A DNA stretch of 64,000 nucleotides, taken from contig NZ_JAJEQX010000014.1 in assembly GCF_020687545.1 (NCBI RefSeq), positions 1-64,000 of the forward strand, given 5' to 3'. This stretch comes from Ruminococcus turbiniformis (GTDB taxonomy: Bacteria > Bacillota > Clostridia > Lachnospirales > Lachnospiraceae). Both the position numbers and the translations under genes were made by a program. Below the pieces are notes generated by a model. It was not told the origin of the DNA. It did not search any database and saw nothing but the letters and a program-made list of their open reading frames with translations. Below, piece by piece: positions 42,750 through 52,217 of the stretch. The stretch's first letter is position 1; each line of letters opens with the position of its first letter.

Positions 42750-44111
42750 TCAGGCATTCGTTTCCCGGTCATCAGGGATCATATTTTCATTCCGGTCGTT
42801 CATAACTTCTACTGCAAGGTCGTCCCGTGAGAAGTCGCGGTCAATCTGTTCCACCATTTCCACATCGCCATCCATGATCGCATTCGCGAACTGCTCCTGG
42901 TTGAGATCGACCTGGATAATCTCATCACGGAACCCACGGAAGATACTGCGTGCGTCATCGTATAGGATCGGGTCGTTCGTTTCCCTGAGTTCCTTCATGT
43001 CATGGACAGCATCGGAATTGATCTGTTCCAGGCTTTCAAATTCCTCCTTGCGCATTTCGTTGTTTGTATAAGCATAGGCATACACAATTTGTTCCGGATT
43101 TTCCTGTGCCAGCTTCCATTCATATAATTCTTTCTGGGCTTCCATTTTCTTGATTTCTTCCATTTCAGCCGGAGTTGGGGTTGGCCTGTCAGAAGACGAA
43201 TCTTTTACAATTTCCTTTTTCCTCACAAAATCCGCTTCCTGGTATTCTTCAAATGCCTCTCCATCAAGTTCTTGCGGATTATCCATCATCCCAATATACA
43301 GGACGATCTTATTTTCCCGGTCCGGATCCGAATAGTCCAGTACGCTTTCTGCCCCTCCGTATTCATGGAAAGTGACTTTATCCGCAGACGCAATCATATA
43401 GTTCCCTTTCATGTCGCCAATATAGAATGGGACATTATCTTTCTTCCCCTGTACTGTATAAATTAAGGACCGTTTTTTGGACTCCTCATAATCAATCTGC
43501 TTTTTCAGCGCTTCAAACGCTTTCGGGTAAGTTTTCTGGATCGCAAGGGTCATTTTTGCATTTTCCATCACACTCCGGTCTGCTCTTGGATAGTACAGGC
43601 TGTATTTCTTGCCGGTTCCAGGTTCTATTGCAACAGATACGCCCTGTTGCTTTGCGTATTCCGCCAGGATTGTGCAGTCATATTTGTCAAGGGAACTGAT
43701 CCTTTGCACACTGCCGTTTGCCTGTATGAAGACAACATCTTTCGCCTGGATCCCACCCCTGTTATGCTGGCATCTGTATTCATTGACGATCTTATTTACT
43801 TCCTGTGCGTCTTTATCCGCATAAATAAAGATCTTGTTTCCTCCGCTTGTTACAAGTCCTGATTTGATATACTCGATTGCATTCTGCCGTAGCTTCCTTT
43901 CAATCTCCGGAGCTGCCTCCTTCGAACAGGTAATAAATTCACACCTCCCGCCTTTCTTGATATGCTCCAGCAGTTCGCTGTTGCTCCGGTCACGGGTCAG
44001 GTTGTTAACCAAACCATAAAGTGTATCGGTAAGTGTTGATGATGCACGCAAAAACAAATCTGTCTGCTTAAAGAGCAGATTGACTGTCCTGTCAATATCC
44101 GATTGCAGCAT
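42750..44111 (-). CDS. Unknown 453-residue protein, possibly DUF3801/PcfB-like N terminus
   Basis: CAGGAGG stands before ATG. The N-terminal helix (about 1-40) and the GGRCEFITCSKEAAPEIERKL / SGGNKIFIYADKDAQEVNKI region read like two halves of the small alpha/beta domain seen in PcfB/DUF3801 transfer proteins; this is a weak resemblance. The second half is acidic and helical with many Glu/Asp residues and no known motif. It lies just upstream of traG, and PcfB-type genes are commonly next to traG. Confidence 0.6.
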   Translation of the reverse strand: MLQSDIDRTVNLLFKQTDLFLRASSTLTDTLYGLVNNLTRDRSNSELLEHIKKGGRCEFITCSKEAAPEIERKLRQNAIEYIKSGLVTSGGNKIFIYADKDAQEVNKIVNEYRCQHNRGGIQAKDVVFIQANGSVQRISSLDKYDCTILAEYAKQQGVSVAIEPGTGKKYSLYYPRADRSVMENAKMTLAIQKTYPKAFEALKKQIDYEESKKRSLIYTVQGKKDNVPFYIGDMKGNYMIASADKVTFHEYGGAESVLDYSDPDRENKIVLYIGMMDNPQELDGEAFEEYQEADFVRKKEIVKDSSSDRPTPTPAEMEEIKKMEAQKELYEWKLAQENPEQIVYAYAYTNNEMRKEEFESLEQINSDAVHDMKELRETNDPILYDDARSIFRGFRDEIIQVDLNQEQFANAIMDGDVEMVEQIDRDFSRDDLAVEVMNDRNENMIPDDRETNA

Positions 44112-44288
44112 AGTAGTAACCTCCTGTTTGAATTGGCGTTACGGGTGTTTCTTCCAACCGTGCCAAAGCTTCCTGTAAAAATAATGTGGGCAGTCTCTGT
44201 CTGCACCCTGGTCATTTCGTAATATCTAATATGGTTAATTGCATAGCTTGAGGCTGCCTGCGCTACAATCTTCTCCTGACCGCGCGGC

Positions 44289-44300
44289 GGATCCGGATCC
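44289..44300. repeat. Dispersed palindrome GGATCCGGATCC
   Basis: Exact copy with flanks GGC and GCG, extending the palindrome. It lies 4 bp beyond the parB terminator stem. Confidence 0.85.
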
Positions 44301-44303
44301 GCG

Positions 44304-44345
44304 AAAAAAGGGATGCCTCCCCTGTGAAAGAAAGGCATCCTTTTT
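44304..44345 (-). terminator. Terminator of parB
   Basis: Strong stem AAAAAGGGATGCCT...AGGCATCCTTTTT (near bidirectional), 84 bp past the parB stop. Confidence 0.85.
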
Positions 44346-44428
44346 GTGGATCTTTTTTCTGTATTTTTTCGTTTCTGCTTGATGGTCTGGGATTTTGGCT
44401 ATCCCACTATTGTTGGTTCCTACTGCTG

Positions 44429-45355
44429 CTACTGGAAACATTCCGCAACTTCTTTGCAGGCATTGATCGCGTCCCATTCTTCCTGCGTGGGGTTATCTTT
44501 CGAAACAATCTTCCTGCACCATTCGATCACAACGTTAATCGTGTCACTCTCATCATCCCCTGGCTCATATGTATCAAACTGCTCCTTTATCGGTTCCTCT
44601 GCTTCATCTATAGAGGGCCCAGTTGCATAGCCAAGGTTATATTTGCTCATGATTTCGTCAATATCATCAAGCGCAATCTCCTCCTGGTGCGGTTTTGATG
44701 TTTTCGTAGATTCTGCAATTGCCTGCTTTACGGGGACATCATTTTTGATTTTCTGGATTGCTTTATTCTGTTCTTCTACTGGCAGTACGGCAAGCTTTGC
44801 GCCATCCTTCGGGCTGATCTCTGTGTTTGTAACCATTTCTTTTAACTCATTAGTCCCTTTTACAAAGACGGTCCGCCAGAAGCGGCTATAGCGCGGGGAT
44901 AGTTTCAGATATTTCGAAATCTCATTAGCGAGCTGCCTTTGTTCTAATTCTCCGTTGTCTACCATGTGCATCAAAGTATTAATTACATCCGCACGGTGAA
45001 TATTTTTTTCTTCGATGCTCGATTCCCTTGCTTCCAGGTTCCCTGTATCGATACGCAGCTGCTGGATGTCAGTTGGCATTGTTGCATCACCGACGATGTG
45101 GCATGGGACCATGCCGTCAGGATATAATTCCCGGAAAGCTGATACCCTGCGCTGCCCGCTGATCAAGGTATAATACCCTTCATCTTCTGAACGGATGACT
45201 GCCACAGGGTCCTGGATTCCAAACGTATGGATGCTGTCTTTTAAGTCCTGAAGATCTTCTTCTTTCCATTTGTTCAGTGGATTGTTCCGGATCCGGTCTA
45301 CTGGAATCATGATAAAATCTTTACTGGTTTCCTGCTGTGCGTTTGTTTTACTCAT
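44429..45355 (-). CDS. parB: ParB-like partition/nucleoid protein
   Basis: A 308-residue protein. The N-terminal ParB/Srx domain has IPVDRIRNNP and the CTP-pocket motif LISGQRRVSAF (about 70), followed by NIHRADVINTLMHMV and a helix-turn-helix region (RQLANEISKYLKLSPRYSRFWR). The C-terminal 100 residues are acidic. ParB proteins bind centromere sites and spread as CTP clamps. No ParA ATPase is nearby, so it may work alone or with a distant ParA. GGAGG is 7 nt before ATG and a CATATT box lies 41 nt upstream. Confidence 0.92.
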   Translation of the reverse strand: MSKTNAQQETSKDFIMIPVDRIRNNPLNKWKEEDLQDLKDSIHTFGIQDPVAVIRSEDEGYYTLISGQRRVSAFRELYPDGMVPCHIVGDATMPTDIQQLRIDTGNLEARESSIEEKNIHRADVINTLMHMVDNGELEQRQLANEISKYLKLSPRYSRFWRTVFVKGTNELKEMVTNTEISPKDGAKLAVLPVEEQNKAIQKIKNDVPVKQAIAESTKTSKPHQEEIALDDIDEIMSKYNLGYATGPSIDEAEEPIKEQFDTYEPGDDESDTINVVIEWCRKIVSKDNPTQEEWDAINACKEVAECFQ

Positions 45356-45472
45356 AATTTTACCTCCGATTTTTTTTCTGTTTTTTTGTGCTGCTAATAT
45401 GACGAAATTTGATATTTAGAATTCCTTTTCTTTAAAATTTAATAAAATTTTAATAAATGCAAAGGATAACGG

Positions 45473-47515
45473 CTACCAATTCGACCGTAGCCTTGTAGAC
45501 AACAGCGTACACCTTTTCCGTTCGGCTCCATTTTGAACGGCATATTCAAAAGAATGGTTCACACTGTAGATGTATACTTTTTCGGTTGCCCGAGTGATCG
45601 CAGTATAAAGGATCCTTCTTGTAAGCATCCCTTTGGAGTAATCCGGCAATAAAATATAGACTTCCCTATAAGCACTGCCCTGGCTCTTATGAATGGTTAT
45701 GCAGTAAGCCAGATCCACATCCCTGATATTGCTCTTTCCTATCCGTATGTCCTGTCCTCGGATCCGGACGGTCAGGGAATCACCGTCGCCGTCAACCACA
45801 TCCCCGACATCCCCGTTATAAATCCCTTTTTCATAGTCCGTCTTTGTGATAATAATGGAATCACCGAGATAGAATGATTTTGCCCCATATTTCATGCATA
45901 GTTTTGCTTTGGGGTCCTGATACAATTTGTTGATAAGGTTTGTCCCAAGCCCTTCCTTCTTCACGGTAGTCAGGATCTGGATGCCTTCCTCCCTGCTTTT
46001 GGGGATCTTCTCCCTTGCCTCCTGCACCGAATCAAAATCCAGGATCTGGAAGGTTTTGTCCTGGTCAACTTTCCCATACCCGTTATTGATCCGTTCCGCG
46101 TTCTCGTATATCGTTCCCCTGTTACGGATCACTTCATTGAGCCTGTATACATCAACCTGTCCGGATCGGATCAGTTCGCTTAAGACGTTCCCGTATTCAA
46201 CACTCTGTAACTGGTCTTCATCTCCAACAAGGATAAGGATTGCTCCGCTTTTTATAGCCTTAAACAATAGGGAAGCAAGCTTTAGACCGAGCATCGAAAC
46301 CTCATCGACAATAATCAAGTCTCCAGGTAGCGGGTTGTTCGGCCCTTTTGATGATAGGGATTCCGCATAGGGCCGTATATCCAATAGACGGTAGATTGTT
46401 ACGGCCTGCATCCCGGTAGCGTCGCTTAAGACTTGGGAAGCTCGCCCCGTTGTAGCTGCCAACTGGATCACTGAGGACGGTTCAAAGGCTTCAAGGAATC
46501 CCCGGATTACTGACGTTTTTCCGCTTCCAGGAGGCCCCGTCAGTATTTTTACGCCGCTTGTTTTCAGGGCGTCAAATGCCGCCCTTTGGTTTCTGGTATA
46601 CTTAATCCCCAATTTTTCCTCAACCTCCTTGGGGCTCTGGATCTGGTAGTTCTTATGTCTTAACTGGAGTCTCCTGAAATGACTGATAAATAAACTCTCT
46701 TCCTCATAAATTTTTCTTTCGTAAATATAGATGGTTCCTTTATATTCGATGATTTTGATCTTGTCCTGCAGTTGATGGAGCGCCATATTTACCATAGCCA
46801 TTGTGATTGGATAATCCTGCCTGCGGTTGATATAATCCAGGAGACTTTTAGCCGTCAGACAGGTATTCCCGATATTTCTTGATCGCAGCAGAGCGTCTAT
46901 TATATAGGCGCAAAGCCTTGATGGTGCATAGCCCTGGATTCCCTGATACCTTTTTGCCATTTGATCCGCTATACGGATATCTATATCGTGGTACAAGCAG
47001 GCACGGTATAAGTGCAGGATAAAATTGGAGTAGGTTATATGCCTGTCTAACAGTGCGCTGATCCGGTCAATTGGGACATTATATTCCTGCAGGATTTTCG
47101 TAATCTTTTCCCGGTCGGATAATTCAGACAGCCTTCTGATAATCATGTCGGGATCCTTAACACGCATTTCCATAAGTTTTTCCCTGGCAGTGCTGTCTAA
47201 ATGCAGTAAATTCCCGATCCCGGAAATACGACTGGCCTGATTTGGAGTTAACCATGGGGCCGCATAATCCAACAGAAGCTTTCCTTCTCCCACTCCTGTA
47301 GATGGGAGCCGGTCAGATGTCACTTGAAAAACGCCATGTTTGTCCCACTCGCCATCCAAAATAACAGGCATTTTTTTCCGGTAGATCCCCACTTTGCCTC
47401 TGCAAGTGATCAGCCCGTCACAGACATGAGGGCAGCTTGACATAGGCTGTGCCAGAAATTCTGTAATTCCGGTTATGTCATCTTGGGATATCGTTTTCCA
47501 ATAAATTACATCCAT
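45473..47515 (-). CDS. RecD-like superfamily 1 helicase
   Basis: 680 residues from ATG at 47515 (GAGGAG 7 nt upstream); the frame continues to 47581 without a ribosome site. The N-terminal half contains helical regions like the RecD2 N-terminal domain. The helicase core has Walker A LTGPPGSGKTS (about 325), motif II IIVDEVSMLG, motif III LVGDEDQLQSVEYGNVLSEL, and the C-terminal SH3-like UvrD_C domain with TIHKSQGSAYREV. It is a 5'-3' DNA helicase used in replication restart or transfer. It shares an intergenic region with the divergent plus-strand gene. Confidence 0.9.
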   Translation of the reverse strand: MDVIYWKTISQDDITGITEFLAQPMSSCPHVCDGLITCRGKVGIYRKKMPVILDGEWDKHGVFQVTSDRLPSTGVGEGKLLLDYAAPWLTPNQASRISGIGNLLHLDSTAREKLMEMRVKDPDMIIRRLSELSDREKITKILQEYNVPIDRISALLDRHITYSNFILHLYRACLYHDIDIRIADQMAKRYQGIQGYAPSRLCAYIIDALLRSRNIGNTCLTAKSLLDYINRRQDYPITMAMVNMALHQLQDKIKIIEYKGTIYIYERKIYEEESLFISHFRRLQLRHKNYQIQSPKEVEEKLGIKYTRNQRAAFDALKTSGVKILTGPPGSGKTSVIRGFLEAFEPSSVIQLAATTGRASQVLSDATGMQAVTIYRLLDIRPYAESLSSKGPNNPLPGDLIIVDEVSMLGLKLASLLFKAIKSGAILILVGDEDQLQSVEYGNVLSELIRSGQVDVYRLNEVIRNRGTIYENAERINNGYGKVDQDKTFQILDFDSVQEAREKIPKSREEGIQILTTVKKEGLGTNLINKLYQDPKAKLCMKYGAKSFYLGDSIIITKTDYEKGIYNGDVGDVVDGDGDSLTVRIRGQDIRIGKSNIRDVDLAYCITIHKSQGSAYREVYILLPDYSKGMLTRRILYTAITRATEKVYIYSVNHSFEYAVQNGAERKRCTLLSTRLRSNW

Positions 47516-47546
47516 CGCTCGTCTCCTCATATCAATCATACACAGG

Positions 47547-47552
47547 AATATG
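47547..47552 (-). promoter_or_regulatory. CATATT box upstream of the RecD-like gene
   Basis: CCATATT on the minus strand, 32 nt before the start; it faces a plus-strand CATATT at 47579-47584, forming a divergent promoter pair. Confidence 0.45.
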
Positions 47553-47578
47553 GAATGGATTTTTTTGCAGATATCTTT

Positions 47579-47584
47579 CATATT
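47579..47584 (+). promoter_or_regulatory. CATATT box upstream of the plus-strand gene
   Basis: CATATTTA, 25 nt before the GTG at 47609 and preceded by T-rich TTTTTTTGCAGATATC. Confidence 0.45.
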
Positions 47585-47608
47585 TATTTTTGAAAAAAAC
47601 AGAAGGAG

Positions 47609-48361
47609 GTGCAGGCAGGGACGAGTCCTGATGCTACGAACAACCGGGCATATTTTAGCCGTCTGAGCGGGTTTGGCAGTCGTGGTACCCTGCCGAATAT
47701 TATGGACACATTGTATCTGAATTATGAAAACTATTTGATTGGAGCAACGAATGACATCGGAATGCAGAACTTTTTCGGGGCTGAGCCGGGCGGGGCAAAC
47801 CAGCAGCGTGCTGTCTCCTGTATAAAATATGCCCTTGAGGAAGTACTGGGATGGGATATGGAAGAATGCATCCAGAAATTTGACTCTTATATTTTATCCT
47901 TGATGAAATTGGAACGGCTTGCGGACTTCATTGAATATCCCGATGAGGTTGAGCCCCGTGATACCAGATATATCTTATCATTGATGTATCCGAAAAGAGT
48001 GCATCTTAATTTAAGGCAACTTGTTATTGAGGTGTATGACCGGGTGCTAAACCATGAATCACATTTCCCAAAGGAATATTTTTCCGGGCCGAATGGGTTC
48101 TTCCGGTACTGCATCTGCCTACAATATTTGATTACCAATTATCATCCGGTAGAATCCATTGACGAACTATATCAGTTTTTAATGTCAAACGATGGTTCCC
48201 GGTTCCTGATGGAATACCGGCTTAAGGTACCGGCGGATCATTTGGAAATTGATCTCCTTGACTGTGTACATGAGATAACGGACCACGACGAAAACAGTTC
48301 ATTATACTATGGTTACTATCAGTTCTTAAGGGAACTCGGCAAGGCAAATGCCGCATCGTAA
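47609..48361 (+). CDS. Unknown plus-strand protein, start uncertain
   Basis: The frame from GTG 47609 encodes 250 residues, but this GTG is inside the AAGGAGGTG ribosome site, and the next in-frame ATG is at 47702. An in-between start was not found. The protein is soluble, mostly helical, with TLYLNYENYLIGATNDIGMQNFF near the start and LLDCVHEITDHDENSSLYYGY near the end. No family was recognised. It is the only native plus-strand gene in the central 45 kb, convergent with dnaE and divergent from the RecD-like gene. Confidence 0.65.
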   Translation: MQAGTSPDATNNRAYFSRLSGFGSRGTLPNIMDTLYLNYENYLIGATNDIGMQNFFGAEPGGANQQRAVSCIKYALEEVLGWDMEECIQKFDSYILSLMKLERLADFIEYPDEVEPRDTRYILSLMYPKRVHLNLRQLVIEVYDRVLNHESHFPKEYFSGPNGFFRYCICLQYLITNYHPVESIDELYQFLMSNDGSRFLMEYRLKVPADHLEIDLLDCVHEITDHDENSSLYYGYYQFLRELGKANAAS

Positions 48362-48368
48362 GATTTAC

Positions 48369-48393
48369 AAAAAGGACCTCAGTGGTCCTTTTT
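48369..48393. terminator. Bidirectional terminator between convergent genes
   Basis: AAAAAGGACC-TCAGT-GGTCCTTTTT serves the plus-strand gene and, overlapping its last codons, dnaE. Confidence 0.85.
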
Positions 48394-51300
48394 GTTCGTG
48401 ATACCTGTATGCATATAATTTATACAGCCTAGTTCTTTTATTGTATCTATATTGACATGCAACTCTGATACTGTAGGCGCGATTCTTTTTGCACTTGCGT
48501 CGAAATGGAATACAACGATCAGACTGAGAGTCCCTTTCCCATTACGCGCAATCACCTGCTTCGCTTCCTCCGTTTTTTGCCAGGAGTCAAGATTCAAGTA
48601 ATATGTATGTTTTTCAAGTGGTGAGCATTTTGAAACGAAAACCGTCCCGTCTTTATAGTTTCCTTCCAGCCGTACTGCTTTTCCGGCCATCATTTTCTCT
48701 GGTTTTTCTGTGGTTTGGAAAAGAAGGTGAGCTGTCCCATCTTTTCCGTAGAGAGTTGCCGTAACATACATGCCATTTTTTTTGTGCTTCTGTTCTATCT
48801 CTGAGAGGATGCCCATCACTTTGCAATGCCCATTTTTGAGTTGCTTAAATGGAGTGCATCCGTAACCCTCCTCAGGCCCGTAACTTGCCATAGGATCTGC
48901 CGTAAGCAGGAAACCGAGGGCCTGAATTTCATGTTCGCATATCCAGCTTTCATTATAATTATTGTCTTTATCCCCGCAGTCGGTAGTTTCAGAACAGGCG
49001 CTGCCCAGAGTATGGTCATCTAAGGCAAGGAATAGTTTTTCCCTGTCCCTCGTATAAGAATCAAAGGCCCCAGCACAGATTAATGCGGACAGGATCCTTT
49101 TCCCCGGCTTAATCTCCTTTGTCCTGGAGGTGAAATCAGCCACCGAAAGAAACGGGGCCTCCGTATATGCCCTTGAACGGAGGCATGTAATCTGCTCAAT
49201 ATCAGAGCGGGATGCGATCCCTTTAATTCCGCAGAACCCATACCGGATTGCGTTATCTTCGATTACAAAATCAAAAAAGGAATGGTTGATATCTGGGCCA
49301 AGGACGGAAATACCGAGCCTTCTGCAGTCCTCCAGGATTCCCGGATACTTCTCAATTTCGTCGTTGTTGTACATCGCGCACAGGAATTCTGTCGGGAAAT
49401 GGTATTTCAGCCATGCTGTCTGGTAGGATACAATGGCATAGGCAGCGGCATGAGATTTGTTAAACGCATATTTGGCAAATTCAGTAAGCTGTTCAAAAAG
49501 TTTTTGCGCCGCATCTTCCGCAATCCCATTATGGATACATCCTGTTATCCCGCGCTTTGGATCCCCGTAAATAAATGCATGCTTTTCAACTTTGAGTTTT
49601 TCCTCTTTCTTCTTAGACATCGCTCTCCTCACAAGATCAGCCTGTCCTAAACTGTATCCTGCCAGTTGGCGGAAAATCTGCATGACCTGTTCCTGATAGA
49701 CGATAGCCCCATATGTAACAGAAAGGATAGGTTTCAGCTCAGGCACGAGATATTCGGGCTTGCGCTTCCCGTGCTTTACGCTGATCACATCTTCAATGTA
49801 CTGCATGGGTCCAGGGCGGTACATAGCGACCAGGATAATTAAATCTTCAATCGTATCCGGTTTGAAGCTTTTCAGCAATTCCTTCATTCCATCCGATTCA
49901 AACTGGAATACAGAATTTGTATTCCCTTCCGAAAAGATTTCGCGGAACACTTCCTGTTCAAACTCAATCTTCTCTATGTCAATGATTTCCCCGCGATACC
50001 GTTCCACAAGCTGAAGTGTATCTGAGATACAATCCTGCGTATTTAATCCGAGAAGGTCCATTTTCAGGAGCCCTTTCTGTTCGATTTGGTTCATATCGCA
50101 CTGAACAGCCCATACCTGTTTCTCCCCTCTCCAGGTCACAGGGACGTAATCACTGACATCTCCATTGTCAGAGATTACTACGCCGCCGGCATGAACCCCG
50201 ACTGCGGAGAGCTTCCCTTCGATCAGCTTTGCCTTTTCCCAAAGAAGCGTCTTCTCCTCGTCATCCCCGTACATCTGGTAAAAAAGTGCATCGCACTCAC
50301 TCACAGTGGATCCAATCGGAATGAGGGAAGCCACTTCTTCCGCATGTGGATAGGTCTCCACATTCAGTTCGCTTGCCCGGTCGCGGCCGGCCATGCGTAC
50401 CGCAGATCGCCCTGCATAAGAGGTTTTCGTACAGATGGATGTAACAGCCTTCTCTCCGTATTTCCACTTCAGGTACTTAATGATATACGGGCGCAGGGAG
50501 CGCTTCACATCCGTGTCAATATCCGGCATGCTCACGCGCTCCGGATTTAAGTACCGGTCAAAAAGCAGATGGTAACGGATCGGGTCCACGTTGGTGATCC
50601 CCAACAAGTAGCAGACGAGTGATCCGGCAGCGCTTCCCCTGCCCGGAGGCGCATAGGTACCGGAAACATACCCTTTCCTCTTGACCCACTCCTTAACTTT
50701 TGAAAAATCTTTTGGCATTTTGGGGAGGTCGTATTGGGGGATGCAGCTTAAGAGCCTGATCATCCGGCAGTAATCTTGTACGACCATGTGGTAATCCACA
50801 TATCCCATCTGCTCAATGATTTTCACTTCACGTTTCAGGCGGTCTTCATATTCCCCGGTCCATTCATCTTCACGGAATTTCTCACGTTTTCCCTCCTCCA
50901 ATAGCTGATAGAAATCCATATCCGAACTGCATTTCGGGTAGTGCTTACCCATAGGGATCTCGACATGGCACTGGTCGAGGACCGCAGTGTTACGGATTGC
51001 CTCTTCTACGGGATCTTCCGGAAGTATTTCAAGGAGCGAGTCCCTCAGTTCGCCTTCCGTTTTCACATATAGTTCTTTATCAGCCTCCTGAAGGTTTTGG
51101 TGCTGCATATAATAATTATACCTTAGGATCTGCCTTGCCTGTTCTTGCCCCTTTTTTGCCATATGCGCGTCGTTAGCAGCGATTACAGGGGTCCCTGTTT
51201 CTTTTGCAAGCTTGCACAGAAGCGGCATAACATACGCTTCATCGGGAAGCCCATGGTACTGGAGTTCAATATATAACTGTGGGAATATTTTTTTGAGTGT

Positions 51301-52182
51301 ATATAGTTCTTCCTTCGCCTGTTCATACAATTTCGGTTCTTCCGGGAGGCGTGGATGCTTGAGTTCCGCATCTAGCTTTTTATATGTTTCCGCTTTCCTG
51401 CGCAGCTTATCTGCAGCTGCTTTTTCCTCCCGGCGGGTCTTTACCGCAGCCTGGTACTTCTCCTCAGCAGCGACATAATCCTGTTGTGCCAGCCTGTTCA
51501 GGGTCTCCAGTTCATGAAGCCGGATTGCAGCTTCCTGGCTTTCTGGATCGTTTCCTGCCTTTTTCCTGGCTTTCTCAATCTGTGTCAGGAAAGTCTTGGT
51601 TAAATACTTCTTTGATTCGTTTTTATCCCGTTTGAATTCCCTTTCCGATTTGAGGGCCGCCTTGTAAGCTGCATCGGCAGACTTCCACATCTCATAATAT
51701 TCTTTCAGCGAAGAAAGCTTGTCCTGTCTTTTTTGCAGTGCCCGTTCTGCTTTTTTCCGGGAGAGCAGGATCTGTGATAGCGGCCCGCTAATGCATGCGG
51801 TTGTCGCGATCACATGCTGGGATCCTTTAAAATACTTTTCCAAAGTCTCCCTTGTCATAATCGGATATGTGATATGTCCGGTTTTGGATTGGTTTGCCTC
51901 CGCATCCCTGACTGCTTTTGCAATCTGCCGGTATCCTTCCAGGTCTTTTGCGATCAGGATAAAATGCTCCTTGTGGTCCAGGTATGTTTCGATCCCAGGG
52001 ACCGTATTCACCCCATGCTTCTTGCCTGCCTCTAAAAAATCGTCAATCCCGAGCATTGTCCCATGGTCGGTAAGAGAGACAGCCACCGCCCCTATCTCTT
52101 TAGCGCGCAGGACAAGTTCTTCCGGGGTCTGTGCGGAATCATGGAGGGAATACATTGTATGCGCATGTATAATTGAGAACAT
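48379..52182 (-). CDS. dnaE: DnaE-type DNA polymerase III alpha subunit with a coiled-coil insertion
   Basis: A 1267-residue replicative polymerase. The PHP domain has HAHTMYS (6-12), LTDHGTM (38-44), PGIE (62-65) and NDAHM (about 337). Between TTACISGPLS and the LYIELQYHG strand lies an extra helical, Ala/Lys/Glu-rich segment (about 142-280) predicted as coiled coil, not found in standard DnaE. The catalytic palm has MPDIDTDV (two Asp) and LLKMDLLGLNT (third Asp); fingers, HhH and a C-terminal OB region follow. There is no internal exonuclease, so the DnaQ-like protein at 19662-20582 is the natural proofreading candidate. GGGAGATG stands before ATG. Confidence 0.95.
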   Translation of the reverse strand: MFSIIHAHTMYSLHDSAQTPEELVLRAKEIGAVAVSLTDHGTMLGIDDFLEAGKKHGVNTVPGIETYLDHKEHFILIAKDLEGYRQIAKAVRDAEANQSKTGHITYPIMTRETLEKYFKGSQHVIATTACISGPLSQILLSRKKAERALQKRQDKLSSLKEYYEMWKSADAAYKAALKSEREFKRDKNESKKYLTKTFLTQIEKARKKAGNDPESQEAAIRLHELETLNRLAQQDYVAAEEKYQAAVKTRREEKAAADKLRRKAETYKKLDAELKHPRLPEEPKLYEQAKEELYTLKKIFPQLYIELQYHGLPDEAYVMPLLCKLAKETGTPVIAANDAHMAKKGQEQARQILRYNYYMQHQNLQEADKELYVKTEGELRDSLLEILPEDPVEEAIRNTAVLDQCHVEIPMGKHYPKCSSDMDFYQLLEEGKREKFREDEWTGEYEDRLKREVKIIEQMGYVDYHMVVQDYCRMIRLLSCIPQYDLPKMPKDFSKVKEWVKRKGYVSGTYAPPGRGSAAGSLVCYLLGITNVDPIRYHLLFDRYLNPERVSMPDIDTDVKRSLRPYIIKYLKWKYGEKAVTSICTKTSYAGRSAVRMAGRDRASELNVETYPHAEEVASLIPIGSTVSECDALFYQMYGDDEEKTLLWEKAKLIEGKLSAVGVHAGGVVISDNGDVSDYVPVTWRGEKQVWAVQCDMNQIEQKGLLKMDLLGLNTQDCISDTLQLVERYRGEIIDIEKIEFEQEVFREIFSEGNTNSVFQFESDGMKELLKSFKPDTIEDLIILVAMYRPGPMQYIEDVISVKHGKRKPEYLVPELKPILSVTYGAIVYQEQVMQIFRQLAGYSLGQADLVRRAMSKKKEEKLKVEKHAFIYGDPKRGITGCIHNGIAEDAAQKLFEQLTEFAKYAFNKSHAAAYAIVSYQTAWLKYHFPTEFLCAMYNNDEIEKYPGILEDCRRLGISVLGPDINHSFFDFVIEDNAIRYGFCGIKGIASRSDIEQITCLRSRAYTEAPFLSVADFTSRTKEIKPGKRILSALICAGAFDSYTRDREKLFLALDDHTLGSACSETTDCGDKDNNYNESWICEHEIQALGFLLTADPMASYGPEEGYGCTPFKQLKNGHCKVMGILSEIEQKHKKNGMYVTATLYGKDGTAHLLFQTTEKPEKMMAGKAVRLEGNYKDGTVFVSKCSPLEKHTYYLNLDSWQKTEEAKQVIARNGKGTLSLIVVFHFDASAKRIAPTVSELHVNIDTIKELGCINYMHTGITNKKDH

Positions 52183-52217
52183 AGAATCATCTCCCGGGTC
52201 GTATATCTTACAATGGC

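Larger units (their letters stand above)
44112..44428. other. Gap between parB and the 453-residue gene
   Basis: No gene was seen in these 317 bp. Contents are the parB terminator (44304-44345), a GGATCCGGATCC palindrome (44289-44300) and a CATATT box (44228-44233 on plus, minus sense), which would give a leader of about 115 nt for the downstream gene. Confidence 0.6.

Noticed and set aside
42750-44111. Relaxase
   Set aside because: No HUH histidine triad or catalytic tyrosine motif could be found in this protein or any other in the window.
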